From: Breznakibacter sp.
Lineage (GTDB): Bacteria > Bacteroidota > Bacteroidia > Bacteroidales > Marinilabiliaceae
DNA length: 37,759 nt
Assembly: GCA_018055415.1 (NCBI GenBank)
Contig: JAGPHP010000006.1
Location: 1 to 37,759, forward strand
Direction of reading: 5' to 3'
Shown here: in pieces, positions 1 through 8,273 of the stretch
Layout: every line of letters begins with the position of its first letter
Position numbering within the stretch: the first letter of the stretch is position 1
Program-made: the position numbers and the translations under genes
Notes under the pieces: generated by a model
Database searches by the model: none
Seen by the model: only the letters and a program-made list of their open reading frames with translations
Told to the model about the DNA's origin: nothing

Positions 1-156
1 ACTGTCGATACTTAAATACTCTGATGTTATGCATATTGCAATAAGCTCAATATCAGATAGTTTTGGTTTTCTAATTTGATTCAGAAAATTATCCTTTTCG
101 GTAAGTGATTTTAGATAAGTCAAAATCTTTTCGTAACTTGCATTAAAGTTGTTCAT
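1..156 (-). CDS. IS982-family transposase, N-terminal part (cut by window edge)
   Basis: The reverse strand from an ATG at 154-156 reads openly to base 1, giving 52 residues that end in KLSDIELIAICITSEYLSID. The LSDxELIAxxxTxEYxxIDS pattern is typical of the N-terminus of IS982-family transposases, DDE enzymes that move the element by cutting and rejoining DNA. The catalytic part lies outside the window. A candidate terminal repeat about 90 bases upstream (236-247) fits the start of such an element. The family call rests on motif memory over a short fragment. Whether the full gene is intact cannot be told. Confidence 0.62.
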   Translation of the reverse strand, partial: MNNFNASYEKILTYLKSLTEKDNFLNQIRKPKLSDIELIAICITSEYLSIDS

Positions 157-235
157 CTATTTATATGATTGGTATTCAGATAAATATACGAATTTCTACC
201 CGAAATTCAATGAACAACTTTTTCTATTTTCTAAA

Positions 236-247
236 TGCACAACGGGT
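236..247. repeat. Candidate terminal inverted repeat of the IS982-like element
   Basis: TGCACAACGGGT, read on the reverse strand as ACCCGTTGTGCA, resembles the ends of IS982-family elements, which commonly begin with ACCC. It lies upstream of the transposase start, as expected for the left end. The partner repeat would lie left of base 1, so the assignment cannot be confirmed here, and no target duplication can be checked. Confidence 0.4.
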
Positions 248-369
248 TAATTAATATTTGTTTCCCATTTTGAAACATCCTTACTATTTCTTGGTTTAGT
301 TTGATGTGAAATTGTATCTTCACATAAATTTGTATTTTTTTGCATTCTGAAATTTTTAAAATTCAATGT

Positions 370-1044
370 ATGGCTGCTAATAATTTAATGGATCCAATAG
401 GCCGCTTAATGGGGCTTCGATATAAATCACATCCTTGGCATGGCATTGATATTGGTGATATGGCTCCAGAGGTTGTTACATGTTTTATAGAGGTTGTTCC
501 TTCTGATACCATTAAATATGAGGTTGATAAGGTGAGCGGATATCTAAAAATCGATCGTCCACAAAAGTATTCAAATGTTGTCCCAACACCCTACGGCTTT
601 GTTCCACAAACTTATTGTGGGGCTAAAGTTGGTGCTTATTGTGCTTCAAAAACTGGTAAAGGTAAAATTGATGGCGATGGTGACCCACTTGATATTTGTA
701 TGCTTACTGAAAAGGATATTCCACATGGTGATCTTATTGCTAAGGTTATACCAATTGGCGGTTTCAGGATGATTGATGGGAACAAAGCCGATGATAAAAT
801 TATATCTGTTCTCAAAGGTGATGTTATGTATGGTGGTATTAAGGATATATCTGAACTACCTGAGCTTGTAATTGCTCGATTAAAACATTACTTTCTAACT
901 TATAAAGATATGCCTGGGCTTGATCGTGAATCTGAGATTACACATGTCTATGGTGCGCAAGAAGCGCAAGAAATAGTACTACTTTCGATGCAAGACTATG
1001 AAAGTAGATTTGAGTTATTGCGTAAAACTTTGTCAAATTATTAG
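370..1044 (+). CDS. ppa: Inorganic pyrophosphatase (family I)
   Basis: Hydrolyses pyrophosphate to phosphate in the cytoplasm, pulling biosynthetic reactions forward. The protein carries the family I signature DGDGDPLDI, whose aspartates bind the catalytic metals, and the segment YLKIDRPQKYSN near the active site. The first ATG at 370 gives 224 residues beginning MAANNLMDPIGRLMGLRYKSHPWHG, which matches how Bacteroidetes enzymes of this type begin. A TTG at 340 in frame could extend it by 10 residues, but these look unconserved. It stands alone, with a strong terminator after it. The family is well recognised and the sequence looks intact. Confidence 0.93.
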   Translation: MAANNLMDPIGRLMGLRYKSHPWHGIDIGDMAPEVVTCFIEVVPSDTIKYEVDKVSGYLKIDRPQKYSNVVPTPYGFVPQTYCGAKVGAYCASKTGKGKIDGDGDPLDICMLTEKDIPHGDLIAKVIPIGGFRMIDGNKADDKIISVLKGDVMYGGIKDISELPELVIARLKHYFLTYKDMPGLDRESEITHVYGAQEAQEIVLLSMQDYESRFELLRKTLSNY

Positions 1045-1064
1045 AGATATTTTTTTCTCTCATT

Positions 1065-1094
1065 AAAAAGCCTCAACATTGTTTGAGGCTTTTT
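1065..1094 (+). terminator. Intrinsic terminator after ppa
   Basis: A perfect 12-base stem, AAAAAGCCTCAA paired with TTGAGGCTTTTT, encloses a 6-base loop (CATTGT). The stem ends in a run of T on the + strand and a run of A on its other side, so it could stop transcription in either direction. It begins 20 bases after the ppa stop codon. Confidence 0.85.
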
Positions 1095-1201
1095 AATTTA
1101 AACCCAATTTGGTGAAGGATAGAGTAGGGTATATAAATTTTATTGAATCTCAAATTATTTTGCATCACCATTTAAGGGTTTATCGTTTGATACTTTTTGC
1201 T

Positions 1202-1209
1202 TATCTTTG
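1202..1209 (+). promoter_or_regulatory. Candidate -7 box for the lysS operon
   Basis: TATCTTTG matches the Bacteroidetes -7 consensus TAnnTTTG. A TTTG lies upstream at 1186-1189, but the spacing of 12 bases is shorter than the usual 19-21, so the -33 element is uncertain. The predicted transcript would have a leader of roughly 90 bases before lysS. Confidence 0.4.
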
Positions 1210-1304
1210 CACGCTTTTACAGGGTGTTAATACCTTGAAATGCAGCAAAGTAGTAGTTTGATCACAAACACTATAAATACTTGTAATTCTATAAAATATT
1301 AAAA

Positions 1305-3029
1305 ATGAGTAATTTAGAGTTAAGCGAACAAGAGATCATTCGTCGCAATAGTTTAAAAGAGATGATTAATTTGGGTATTAACCCATATCCTGCTGAGGAG
1401 TTTAAGATATCTAACTATTCTGATGAGATTCACGAGAAGTTTAATCCCGAACTCAATAATTTTCAAGAGATTACAATGGCTGGTCGCATCATGACTCGCC
1501 GTATTATGGGTAGCGCGTCGTTTGCCGAAATTAAAGATGATAAAGGTCGCATGCAACTCTATTTTCGTCGCGATGATCTTTGTCCTGGCGACGACAAAAC
1601 GTTATACAACACCGTTTTCAAAAAGCTTTTAGATATTGGCGACTTTATTGGCGTTAAAGGCAATGTGTTTCAAACACAAACAGGTGAAATATCGGTTTAT
1701 GTAACTGAATTTAAGGTGCTTGCAAAATCACTTCGTCCGCTTCCTATCGTTAAAGAAAAAGAGGGACAACTTTACGATGCCTTCACCGATCCTGAACAAC
1801 GTTACCGCATGCGATATGTAGATTTAATTGTAAACGACCATGTAAAAGATACCTTCTTGAAGAGAACAAAAATCATCAATTCGATGAGAAATCTTTTCAA
1901 TGAAAGAGGTTATTTGGAGGTGGAGACACCTGTACTTCAGCCAATTCCGGGTGGTGCAACAGCTCGTCCATTCATCACTCACCACAATGCTTTAAACATA
2001 CCTTTATACTTGCGTATTGCCAACGAACTTTATTTGAAACGCCTTATAGTTGGCGGTTTTGATGGGGTTTACGAGTTTGCCAAAGATTTCCGTAACGAAG
2101 GAATGGACAGAACCCATAACCCAGAGTTTACAGTAATGGAAATTTACGTTGCTTATAAAGATTATAAGTGGATGATGGATTTCACCGAAGAGATGATTGA
2201 AAAAGTAGCATTAGATCTACATGGCAAAACACAAGTTACTGTGGGAGATAAGGTGATTGATTTCAAACGTCCGTTCAAACGTATCTCTATGATTGACTCT
2301 ATCAAGGAGCATACCGGTTTCGATATCAACGGAATGAATGAAGTTCAACTACGAGAAGTGTGCAAACAGCTTCATATTGAGATAGATGACTCGATGGGTA
2401 AAGGCAAGTTGATTGATGAGATATTTGGAGAAAAGTGCGAAGGTCATTATATTCAACCAACGTTTATTACCGATTACCCAGTAGAGATGTCGCCACTTTG
2501 TAAAAAACACCGCGATAACCCTGAGTTAACAGAACGTTTTGAACTTATGGTAAATGGCAAAGAGTTAGCTAACGCTTATTCGGAGCTTAACGACCCTATC
2601 GACCAGCTAGATCGTTTTCAAGAGCAGATGAAGCTCTCTGAAAAAGGTGATGATGAGGCGATGTTTATCGATATGGATTTTGTGCGCTCTTTGGAGTATG
2701 GTATGCCACCAACCTCTGGTATGGGAATTGGTATCGACCGATTAACGATGTTAATGACCAATCAATCATCTATTCAAGAGGTTCTTTTCTTCCCACAAAT
2801 GCGTCCTGAAAAGAAAAAAGAGAAAGATAGTGATGATAAATTCCTAGCTCTCGGAATTCCAGCTGAGTGGGTACCTATCGTATTTAAAGCTGGATATAAT
2901 AAGGTAGATGAACTGTTACAGGCAAATCCGAATAAGTTGTTTCAAGATCTTTGCGGATTGAATAAAAAACATAAACTAGAATTAAAAAATCCTAGTCTCG
3001 ACGAGGTAAAAGGATGGTTTTCGAAGTAG
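1305..3029 (+). CDS. lysS: Lysine--tRNA ligase, class II
   Basis: Charges tRNA-Lys with lysine in the cytoplasm. At 574 residues it has an N-terminal OB-fold for the anticodon (about residues 56-145) and a class II catalytic domain. Motif 2 is visible at about 259-280 (AKDFRNEGMDRTHNPEFTVM) and motif 3 at about 471-482 (GMGIGIDRLTML). After the usual end of the enzyme there is a lysine-rich linker and an extra 60-70 residue tail that looks helical, an extension I associate with LysRS of Bacteroidetes. It is first in a likely lysS-gpsA-pgi operon, with gpsA starting 32 bases after its stop. Confidence 0.97.
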   Translation: MSNLELSEQEIIRRNSLKEMINLGINPYPAEEFKISNYSDEIHEKFNPELNNFQEITMAGRIMTRRIMGSASFAEIKDDKGRMQLYFRRDDLCPGDDKTLYNTVFKKLLDIGDFIGVKGNVFQTQTGEISVYVTEFKVLAKSLRPLPIVKEKEGQLYDAFTDPEQRYRMRYVDLIVNDHVKDTFLKRTKIINSMRNLFNERGYLEVETPVLQPIPGGATARPFITHHNALNIPLYLRIANELYLKRLIVGGFDGVYEFAKDFRNEGMDRTHNPEFTVMEIYVAYKDYKWMMDFTEEMIEKVALDLHGKTQVTVGDKVIDFKRPFKRISMIDSIKEHTGFDINGMNEVQLREVCKQLHIEIDDSMGKGKLIDEIFGEKCEGHYIQPTFITDYPVEMSPLCKKHRDNPELTERFELMVNGKELANAYSELNDPIDQLDRFQEQMKLSEKGDDEAMFIDMDFVRSLEYGMPPTSGMGIGIDRLTMLMTNQSSIQEVLFFPQMRPEKKKEKDSDDKFLALGIPAEWVPIVFKAGYNKVDELLQANPNKLFQDLCGLNKKHKLELKNPSLDEVKGWFSK

Positions 3030-3061
3030 GTTATTGTATTTAAATGTAATCATTTTAAATC

Positions 3062-4060
3062 ATGGTAAAACAAAAAGAGCGCATTGGGTTAATTGGAGGT
3101 GGTAGTTGGGCAACAGCTATTGCAAAAATGCTCATGTGTAATGTTGATAAAATTAACTGGCAATTTCGCAATAACATGCAGGTTGAGCAGTTTCAAAAGT
3201 ATGGTCATAACCCAAATTATCTGCAGGGCGTAGGGTTTGATACAAATCGTATTAACTTCTTTATTGATATCAATGAGCTTGTAGCCGAGTCTGATATTTT
3301 GATTTTTGCCATTCCTTCGGCTTTTATGAAAGATGCAATGAGTCATCTTACAAAACAATTAAAGAATAAGATTATTGTTTCGGCCATTAAGGGTTTGATA
3401 CCTGACGAAAACTTAATTATAGGTAGTTATTTTAATGCTATACACAATGTTCCATTTGAGCAAATATGTGTAATCTCAGGACCTTGTCATGCTGAAGAGG
3501 TAGCTCTTGAGCGATTGTCATACCTTACCATTTCGTGTCAAAATAGCGCTACGGCTGAGATGTTTGCCTCTAAAGTGAGTTCATCATTTATCAAAACCGT
3601 TATCTCCGACGATATTTATGGTACCGAATATGCTGCCGTACTTAAAAACATCATGGCTATTGCCTCTGGTATTTGTCATGGATTGGGTTATGGAGATAAT
3701 TTCCAAGCGGTACTTATCTCCAATGCCATTCAAGAGATAAAAGCATTTGTAGATACTGTTCACCCAATTACACGCGATATTAAGAGCTCGGCCTATTTGG
3801 GCGACTTACTTGTAACGTGTTATTCGCAATTTAGTCGTAACCGTACCTTTGGTAACATGATAGGGAAGGGCTATTCGGTTAAATCGGCTCAGCTTGAGAT
3901 GCTTATGATTGCCGAAGGGTATTACGCCGTGAAGAGCATCAAAGAGATTAATAAACGTTACAATGTGGAGATGCCAATTACCGATGCCGTTTATAATATC
4001 GTGTATGAAAAGATTGCTCCTATTGTTGAGATACGCCTGCTTACAGAAAAATTAAAATAA
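3062..4060 (+). CDS. gpsA: Glycerol-3-phosphate dehydrogenase [NAD(P)+]
   Basis: Reduces dihydroxyacetone phosphate to sn-glycerol 3-phosphate, the backbone for phospholipids. The N-terminal Rossmann fold shows the nucleotide-binding loop GLIGGGSWATAIAK at about residues 9-22. Further on come ISGPCHAEEVALE, the stretch AAVLKNIMAIASGICHGLGYGDN that contains the catalytic lysine region, and GDLLVTCYS/NRTFG, all typical of the family. The length of 332 residues is normal. It lies between lysS and pgi on the same strand with short gaps (32 and 21 bases), so the three are probably co-transcribed. Confidence 0.96.
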   Translation: MVKQKERIGLIGGGSWATAIAKMLMCNVDKINWQFRNNMQVEQFQKYGHNPNYLQGVGFDTNRINFFIDINELVAESDILIFAIPSAFMKDAMSHLTKQLKNKIIVSAIKGLIPDENLIIGSYFNAIHNVPFEQICVISGPCHAEEVALERLSYLTISCQNSATAEMFASKVSSSFIKTVISDDIYGTEYAAVLKNIMAIASGICHGLGYGDNFQAVLISNAIQEIKAFVDTVHPITRDIKSSAYLGDLLVTCYSQFSRNRTFGNMIGKGYSVKSAQLEMLMIAEGYYAVKSIKEINKRYNVEMPITDAVYNIVYEKIAPIVEIRLLTEKLK

Positions 4061-4081
4061 TATTATAATCTCCTACTTAAT

Positions 4082-5425
4082 ATGGAAAATTTAAAGATTG
4101 ACGTTTCAAAAGTTTATGGATTTGTAAAAAAAGAGAATGTTTACAATTTCCAGAATGAAATCAAAGGCCACTTAAAGGCTACACATGAAAAAACCGGAAA
4201 AGGTAATGATTTCTTAGGTTGGGTAAACCTTCCATCGTCTATTACCGATGCTACTTTGACTGAGATTGAAGCTACAGCAGCTAAGTTGAAGTCAATTGCC
4301 GACTACGTGGTGGTAGTGGGTATTGGTGGTAGCTACCTTGGTGCTCGTGCCGTTATTGATGCCTGCCAAAATAGCTTTGACGCTTACATTACTTCTGGCC
4401 GTAAAAACCCATTTGTTCTTTACGCTGGACAAAACATTGGTGAAGATTACACTGCCGAACTTCTTGATCTGTTAAAAGATAAGTCGTTTGCTATCGTTGT
4501 GATCTCTAAATCAGGTACTACAACTGAACCTGCTTTAGCATTCCGTTTACTTAAAAATCTTTGCGAATCTAAATTTGGTAAAGAGGGTGCAAAAGAGCGT
4601 ATTGTAGCTGTTACCGATGAAAAACGTGGTGCGCTTCGTACACTTGCAACTCAAGAGGGCTACAAAACTTTCGTTATTCCTGACGATGTGGGTGGTCGTT
4701 TCTCAGTTCTTACTCCCGTTGGTTTATTGCCAATTGCTGTGGCTGGGTTAGATATCCGTCAGTTAGTAAAAGGTGCGGCCGATATGGAAAAAATCACTGC
4801 AACTGATGATTTCGAGAGCAACCCGGCAGCAATTTATGCCGCGACCCGTAACGAACTTTACCGTAACGGAAAAGCTATCGAGATTTTGGTTAACTACCAA
4901 CCAAAACTTCACTTTATTGGTGAGTGGTGGAAACAACTTTACGGTGAGTCGGAAGGAAAAGAGAACAAAGGTATCTTCCCTGCAGGCGTTGATTTCTCTA
5001 CTGATTTGCACTCAATGGGTCAGTTGATTCAAGAGGGCGAACGTAATATTTTCGAAACAGTTATCTCTATCAAATCGCCAAATCTTAAGGCTATTGTTCC
5101 TACAGAAGCGGCAGATCTTGATGGACTTAATTTCTTAGCAGGTAAAAGTGTAGATCATCTTAACAAAATGGCCGAACTCGGAACGCAATTAGCTCACTTA
5201 GATGGTGGTGTACCAAACATTCGTATTGAGTTGCCGTTGTTGAACGAGTACTACATTGGTCAGTTATTCTACTTCTTTGAGAAAGCATGTGCTATTAGCG
5301 GTTACATCTTGGGTGTAAATCCATTTGACCAACCAGGTGTTGAAGCTTACAAAAAGAATATGTTTGCTTTATTAGAAAAACCAGGATTTGAAAAACAAAC
5401 GGCAGAATTAAAGGCACGTTTGTAA
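4082..5425 (+). CDS. pgi: Glucose-6-phosphate isomerase
   Basis: Interconverts glucose 6-phosphate and fructose 6-phosphate in glycolysis and gluconeogenesis. Diagnostic blocks are [15 protein letters not shown] (about residues 77-91), [16 protein letters not shown] (phosphate binding, about 140-155), [14 protein letters not shown] (about 204-217) and the C-terminal [17 protein letters not shown] with the conserved lysine. At 447 residues it belongs to the shorter, Bacillus-like form. It is last in the lysS-gpsA-pgi group and is followed by a terminator at 5445-5477. Confidence 0.97.
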   Translation: MENLKIDVSKVYGFVKKENVYNFQNEIKGHLKATHEKTGKGNDFLGWVNLPSSITDATLTEIEATAAKLKSIADYVVVVGIGGSYLGARAVIDACQNSFDAYITSGRKNPFVLYAGQNIGEDYTAELLDLLKDKSFAIVVISKSGTTTEPALAFRLLKNLCESKFGKEGAKERIVAVTDEKRGALRTLATQEGYKTFVIPDDVGGRFSVLTPVGLLPIAVAGLDIRQLVKGAADMEKITATDDFESNPAAIYAATRNELYRNGKAIEILVNYQPKLHFIGEWWKQLYGESEGKENKGIFPAGVDFSTDLHSMGQLIQEGERNIFETVISIKSPNLKAIVPTEAADLDGLNFLAGKSVDHLNKMAELGTQLAHLDGGVPNIRIELPLLNEYYIGQLFYFFEKACAISGYILGVNPFDQPGVEAYKKNMFALLEKPGFEKQTAELKARL

Positions 5426-5444
5426 TTCATTTTCAGTATAATAT

Positions 5445-5477
5445 AAAGGGGTTGCTTCTGTTTGGGGCAACCCCTTT
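5445..5477 (+). terminator. Intrinsic terminator after pgi
   Basis: An 11-base perfect stem, AAAGGGGTTGC with GCAACCCCTTT, encloses an 11-base loop and is followed by further T residues. It starts 19 bases after the pgi stop. Confidence 0.85.
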
Positions 5478-5484
5478 TTTTACT

Positions 5485-5550
5485 GTAGGGACAAGTCGCG
5501 ACTTGTCCTCCTAATAGGCCAAAAACGGACAACTCGCGAGTTGTCCCTAC
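5485..5550. repeat. Paired REP-like palindromes, GTAGGGACAA family
   Basis: Two perfect 20-base palindromes, GGACAAGTCGCGACTTGTCC (5489-5508) and GGACAACTCGCGAGTTGTCC (5527-5546), face each other. They are bounded by GTAG on the left and CTAC on the right, so the whole unit is also an inverted repeat. Variants occur at 6301-6326, 21202-21225 and 22741-22764. Confidence 0.8.
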
Positions 5551-5626
5551 CCTACCCAAATCACAAATAAAATTTAACGCAAAAATCTAGATCATTCCAA
5601 GATTACTATCTTTACAATAAAAAAGT

Positions 5627-6304
5627 ATGAACACACCATTTATCGATCCTATAGTAATGCAATTTTTACGCGATTTAGCCGTAAACAACAATAAAGAGTG
5701 GTTTGAAGCCAACAACGATTACTACAAACGTGCTAAAACCAAGTTCGAAGAGGGGGCAAAGCGATTTATTGATTTGGTTAGAGAGATTGATCCAACCATT
5801 GGTTCACTTGAGGTTAAAGAGTGTACCTACCGAATTTATAAAGATGTGCGCTTTTCGAGAGATAAATCGCCATACAAAATCAATATGGGTGCCTTTGTTG
5901 TAAAAGATGGTAAGAAGAGCGGTAATGCGGGCTATTATATTCATATTGAGCCCGATGCCTGCTTTTTTGGTGGTGGATTACATTGTCCTGAACCAAGCTA
6001 TTTGTTAGGCGTAAGAAATGAGATTTTTAATAATGGCGACACCTTTAACACCATTCTCACAACTTCATCGTTTCAAAAAGCCTTTAACACCATTGATGCA
6101 GAGGCTTTAAAAACAGCACCAAAAGGATTTCCAAAAGATTATAAATATGTGGATTTACTCAAGTTCAAAAGCTACACCGTTGGCTGCAAATTAACCGATG
6201 AGGAGCCTTTTACCAACGATTTTGAGAAACGATTAACCAATTACGTGAAAGAGATAAAACCGTTTGTTCAGTATCTGAATAATGCGGTTAAAGATGTGGT
6301 GTAG
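5627..6304 (+). CDS. DUF2461 family protein
   Basis: A 225-residue protein of the DUF2461 (TIGR02453) family, whose biochemical role is not known to me. The recognisable features are an N-terminal FLRDLAVNNNKEWFEANNDYYKRAKTKF region, the block TYRIYKDVRFSRDKSPYKINMGAF in the first half, and the later GYYIHIEPDACFFGGGLHCPE. No signal peptide or membrane segment is seen, so it is likely cytoplasmic. Upstream, TATCTTTA at 5607-5614 is close to a -7 box. Its TAG stop codon lies inside the left edge of a repeat of the GTAGGG family (6301-6326). Confidence 0.88.
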   Translation: MNTPFIDPIVMQFLRDLAVNNNKEWFEANNDYYKRAKTKFEEGAKRFIDLVREIDPTIGSLEVKECTYRIYKDVRFSRDKSPYKINMGAFVVKDGKKSGNAGYYIHIEPDACFFGGGLHCPEPSYLLGVRNEIFNNGDTFNTILTTSSFQKAFNTIDAEALKTAPKGFPKDYKYVDLLKFKSYTVGCKLTDEEPFTNDFEKRLTNYVKEIKPFVQYLNNAVKDVV

Positions 6305-6326
6305 GGGCGACTCTTGTGGTCGCCCC
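6301..6326. repeat. GTAGGGGCGAC hairpin repeat overlapping a stop codon
   Basis: GGGGCGAC (6304-6311) pairs with GTCGCCCC (6319-6326) around a short loop. The left edge GTAG contains the TAG stop of the DUF2461 gene. It looks like a diverged member of the family at 5485-5550. Confidence 0.6.
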
Positions 6327-6382
6327 AAAAAGTAAATTCTTAACCATTTCGATGAAACCAGCACGGAATAGTTTGATTTATT

Positions 6383-8050
6383 TTAATCCCCCAAAAAGTC
6401 AAGTACCACCTTATTAAAAATTTCCGATTTTTCTTGTGGCACATAATGTGAGGCGTCTTCAAGAATTTTTAACTGACAATTAGCTATCGCCCCAACGATC
6501 AAATTAGTGTGTTCAGTTTTAACGATATCTCTATCACCTACAATGACTAAACCTAATGAGGTGATTTTCTTTATATCAGACTGACTTATATTAGGTTCTT
6601 CAAGCAGCAAATGCTTCATTCTTGAATCAAACGAATTAGTTCCTGCATTTAAATCTATCTCAAGCATCTCCTTTTTTAACCTCTCAATTATGTCGTCTTC
6701 CACTCCGTATGGATTTAAAACGGCCCCAACTGCGATGAATTTATTGACATATTCAGGGTACAGATATGACATAATTAAGGCTGTGTTACCACCATCACTC
6801 CATCCCAATATATTTACTTTTTTCAGTTTTAATGAATCCAATATTTGTTTTAAATCTTCAGCAAACTGTTCGTATCTTAATTTTCCAGTAGAGTAATCTA
6901 AACTTTTTCCTTGCCCTCGAGTGTCAATAGCTATAACTTGATAGTTGTTTGATAATTCTGGAATTTGTTTAAAAAAGGCTGATATTTCACTCCTATTTCC
7001 TTGCAATAATACAAGAGGATAACCCGTGCCATATACTTCATAATATATTTTGGCATCTTTTAAATTTATAAATCTTCCAGTACTATCATTGTTCCCAAAT
7101 CCAGATTCGGTTGCCTTCTCTGAGTTTTTAAAAACTTCAATTAGATCTTTATATTCTTGGCTTAAAGCTTCAATATTTTCATCAGTAGCATCACTATTTA
7201 TAGAGTTATCATTCAAATAATTAATACCGCAATTAGCTAATAAAACTCCACTTTTAGAGTACCATTCTGATTGACTTCTATTTCTTGTAAGTATCCATTT
7301 ATTAGGTGACGAATATGCGGAGATGCCGAAGGAGAATGGAACACTATCTAGCTTCTCAATATTGAGTAATTGACAAGTTATAGCAATTTGTTTATACCCT
7401 CTTATCTCAATATGATAAGGAGTTAAATCTAAATTATACCAACCAACTTGTGACACTGAGAAGAGAATAGTTTGATTTAAAAGTTGTTTATCAGGAAGTT
7501 TATCGGAGATTCCATAGATATTTAGTTTGAATTTTAACTCTTTAAACTTGGAGCTTGGAATGATATGAAAATTATAGTTTTTAATAATTGCTGTATTGGG
7601 AATATTAAATATGGTGCCTTGTTCTACTGCTGGGTTATCATCGTCGAACATATGAGAATAGGTTAAAAAGGGTCTCTTCTCTTTTCCAATAATTTTGTGT
7701 TTATATGGTTTTGATGTAATTGAAACTTCGCTCAAAAGGATCTCTTTGGGCTTCATTTTTACTCTATGACTCTTTATTAAATCTAAAATCTTTAATTCTT
7801 GATCATCATATCCAATAGAGGATATGATAATATTGTTATTGAGTAAGCTATCTGGCTCTAAAAAATTAAACTCCCCTTTTTCATTTGTAATACCACCAAC
7901 TTCTTTCCCTTTTACTCCTAAAGCAGCATAAGCTAAAGGGGTGCTATCTTGTACGTTAACTATTACTCCAAACAGATTGGTCTTTTGTGCAAATACATTT
8001 ATGCATAATAAAAGATAGAGAAAGCTAAGCGTCAAAATTTTTCTCAACAT
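6383..8050 (-). CDS. Secreted CarboxypepD_reg-like / alpha-beta hydrolase fusion
   Basis: A 555-residue exported protein with three parts. Residues 1-21 are a signal peptide ending in VFAQ. Residues 25-100 form a CarboxypepD_reg-like beta sandwich (FGVIVNVQDSTPLAYAALGVKG, TNEKGEF). Residues 110-290 are a beta-rich region I do not recognise. From about 325 on there is an alpha/beta hydrolase with nucleophile Ser418 in GWSDG, likely acid Asp508 in GDRD and His535 in DASHYVP, so the triad is complete. The usual HG oxyanion motif is replaced by QGN (350-352). The substrate is unknown; an esterase or similar acting in the periplasm or at the cell surface is an inference. It ends a same-strand group of secreted proteins. 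Confidence 0.8.
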   Translation of the reverse strand: MLRKILTLSFLYLLLCINVFAQKTNLFGVIVNVQDSTPLAYAALGVKGKEVGGITNEKGEFNFLEPDSLLNNNIIISSIGYDDQELKILDLIKSHRVKMKPKEILLSEVSITSKPYKHKIIGKEKRPFLTYSHMFDDDNPAVEQGTIFNIPNTAIIKNYNFHIIPSSKFKELKFKLNIYGISDKLPDKQLLNQTILFSVSQVGWYNLDLTPYHIEIRGYKQIAITCQLLNIEKLDSVPFSFGISAYSSPNKWILTRNRSQSEWYSKSGVLLANCGINYLNDNSINSDATDENIEALSQEYKDLIEVFKNSEKATESGFGNNDSTGRFINLKDAKIYYEVYGTGYPLVLLQGNRSEISAFFKQIPELSNNYQVIAIDTRGQGKSLDYSTGKLRYEQFAEDLKQILDSLKLKKVNILGWSDGGNTALIMSYLYPEYVNKFIAVGAVLNPYGVEDDIIERLKKEMLEIDLNAGTNSFDSRMKHLLLEEPNISQSDIKKITSLGLVIVGDRDIVKTEHTNLIVGAIANCQLKILEDASHYVPQEKSEIFNKVVLDFLGD

Positions 8051-8154
8051 ATTTGTTTTCTTAATGAGTATTCTTTAAAGAGGATTTAAAGATAGTTTTT
8101 AAAGCTTAATGGAGGTCGGGGTTACGAGTATTTATCTGTGGTATTGCTTTTTCA

Positions 8155-8188
8155 TCTCCCCCTCCTTTGGTGGGGGTTGGGGGGAGGT
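8155..8188. repeat. GC-rich CTCCCC...GGGGAGG dispersed repeat, copy 1
   Basis: A C-rich arm (CTCCCCCTCC) followed by TTTGG and a G-rich arm ending GGGGGGAGGT forms an imperfect hairpin. Similar copies lie at 17480-17507, 21155-21184 and 22690-22720, all between genes. Confidence 0.7.
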
Positions 8189-8197
8189 CGTTGTTAT

Positions 8198-8238
8198 CTT
8201 TCCTCACTCCCCCTCCAAGGGAGGGGGAGTGAGGAAAG
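8198..8238. repeat. 19-base perfect hairpin, possibly a terminator
   Basis: CTTTCCTCACTCCCCCTCC (8198-8216) pairs perfectly with 8220-8238 around an AAG loop. It is the same C-rich/G-rich theme as the neighbouring repeat, but with both arms extended to full complementarity. It lies between two genes on the reverse strand and may also stop transcription after the TlpA-like gene. Confidence 0.7.
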
Positions 8239-8273
8239 AGTTTTAAAAAGAAAGTTATAGTTAGAACATTTCG

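Noticed and set aside
1095..1304. Possible structured leader or tRNA before lysS
   Set aside because: No T-box, tRNA or riboswitch features could be found; only a -7 box is supported.
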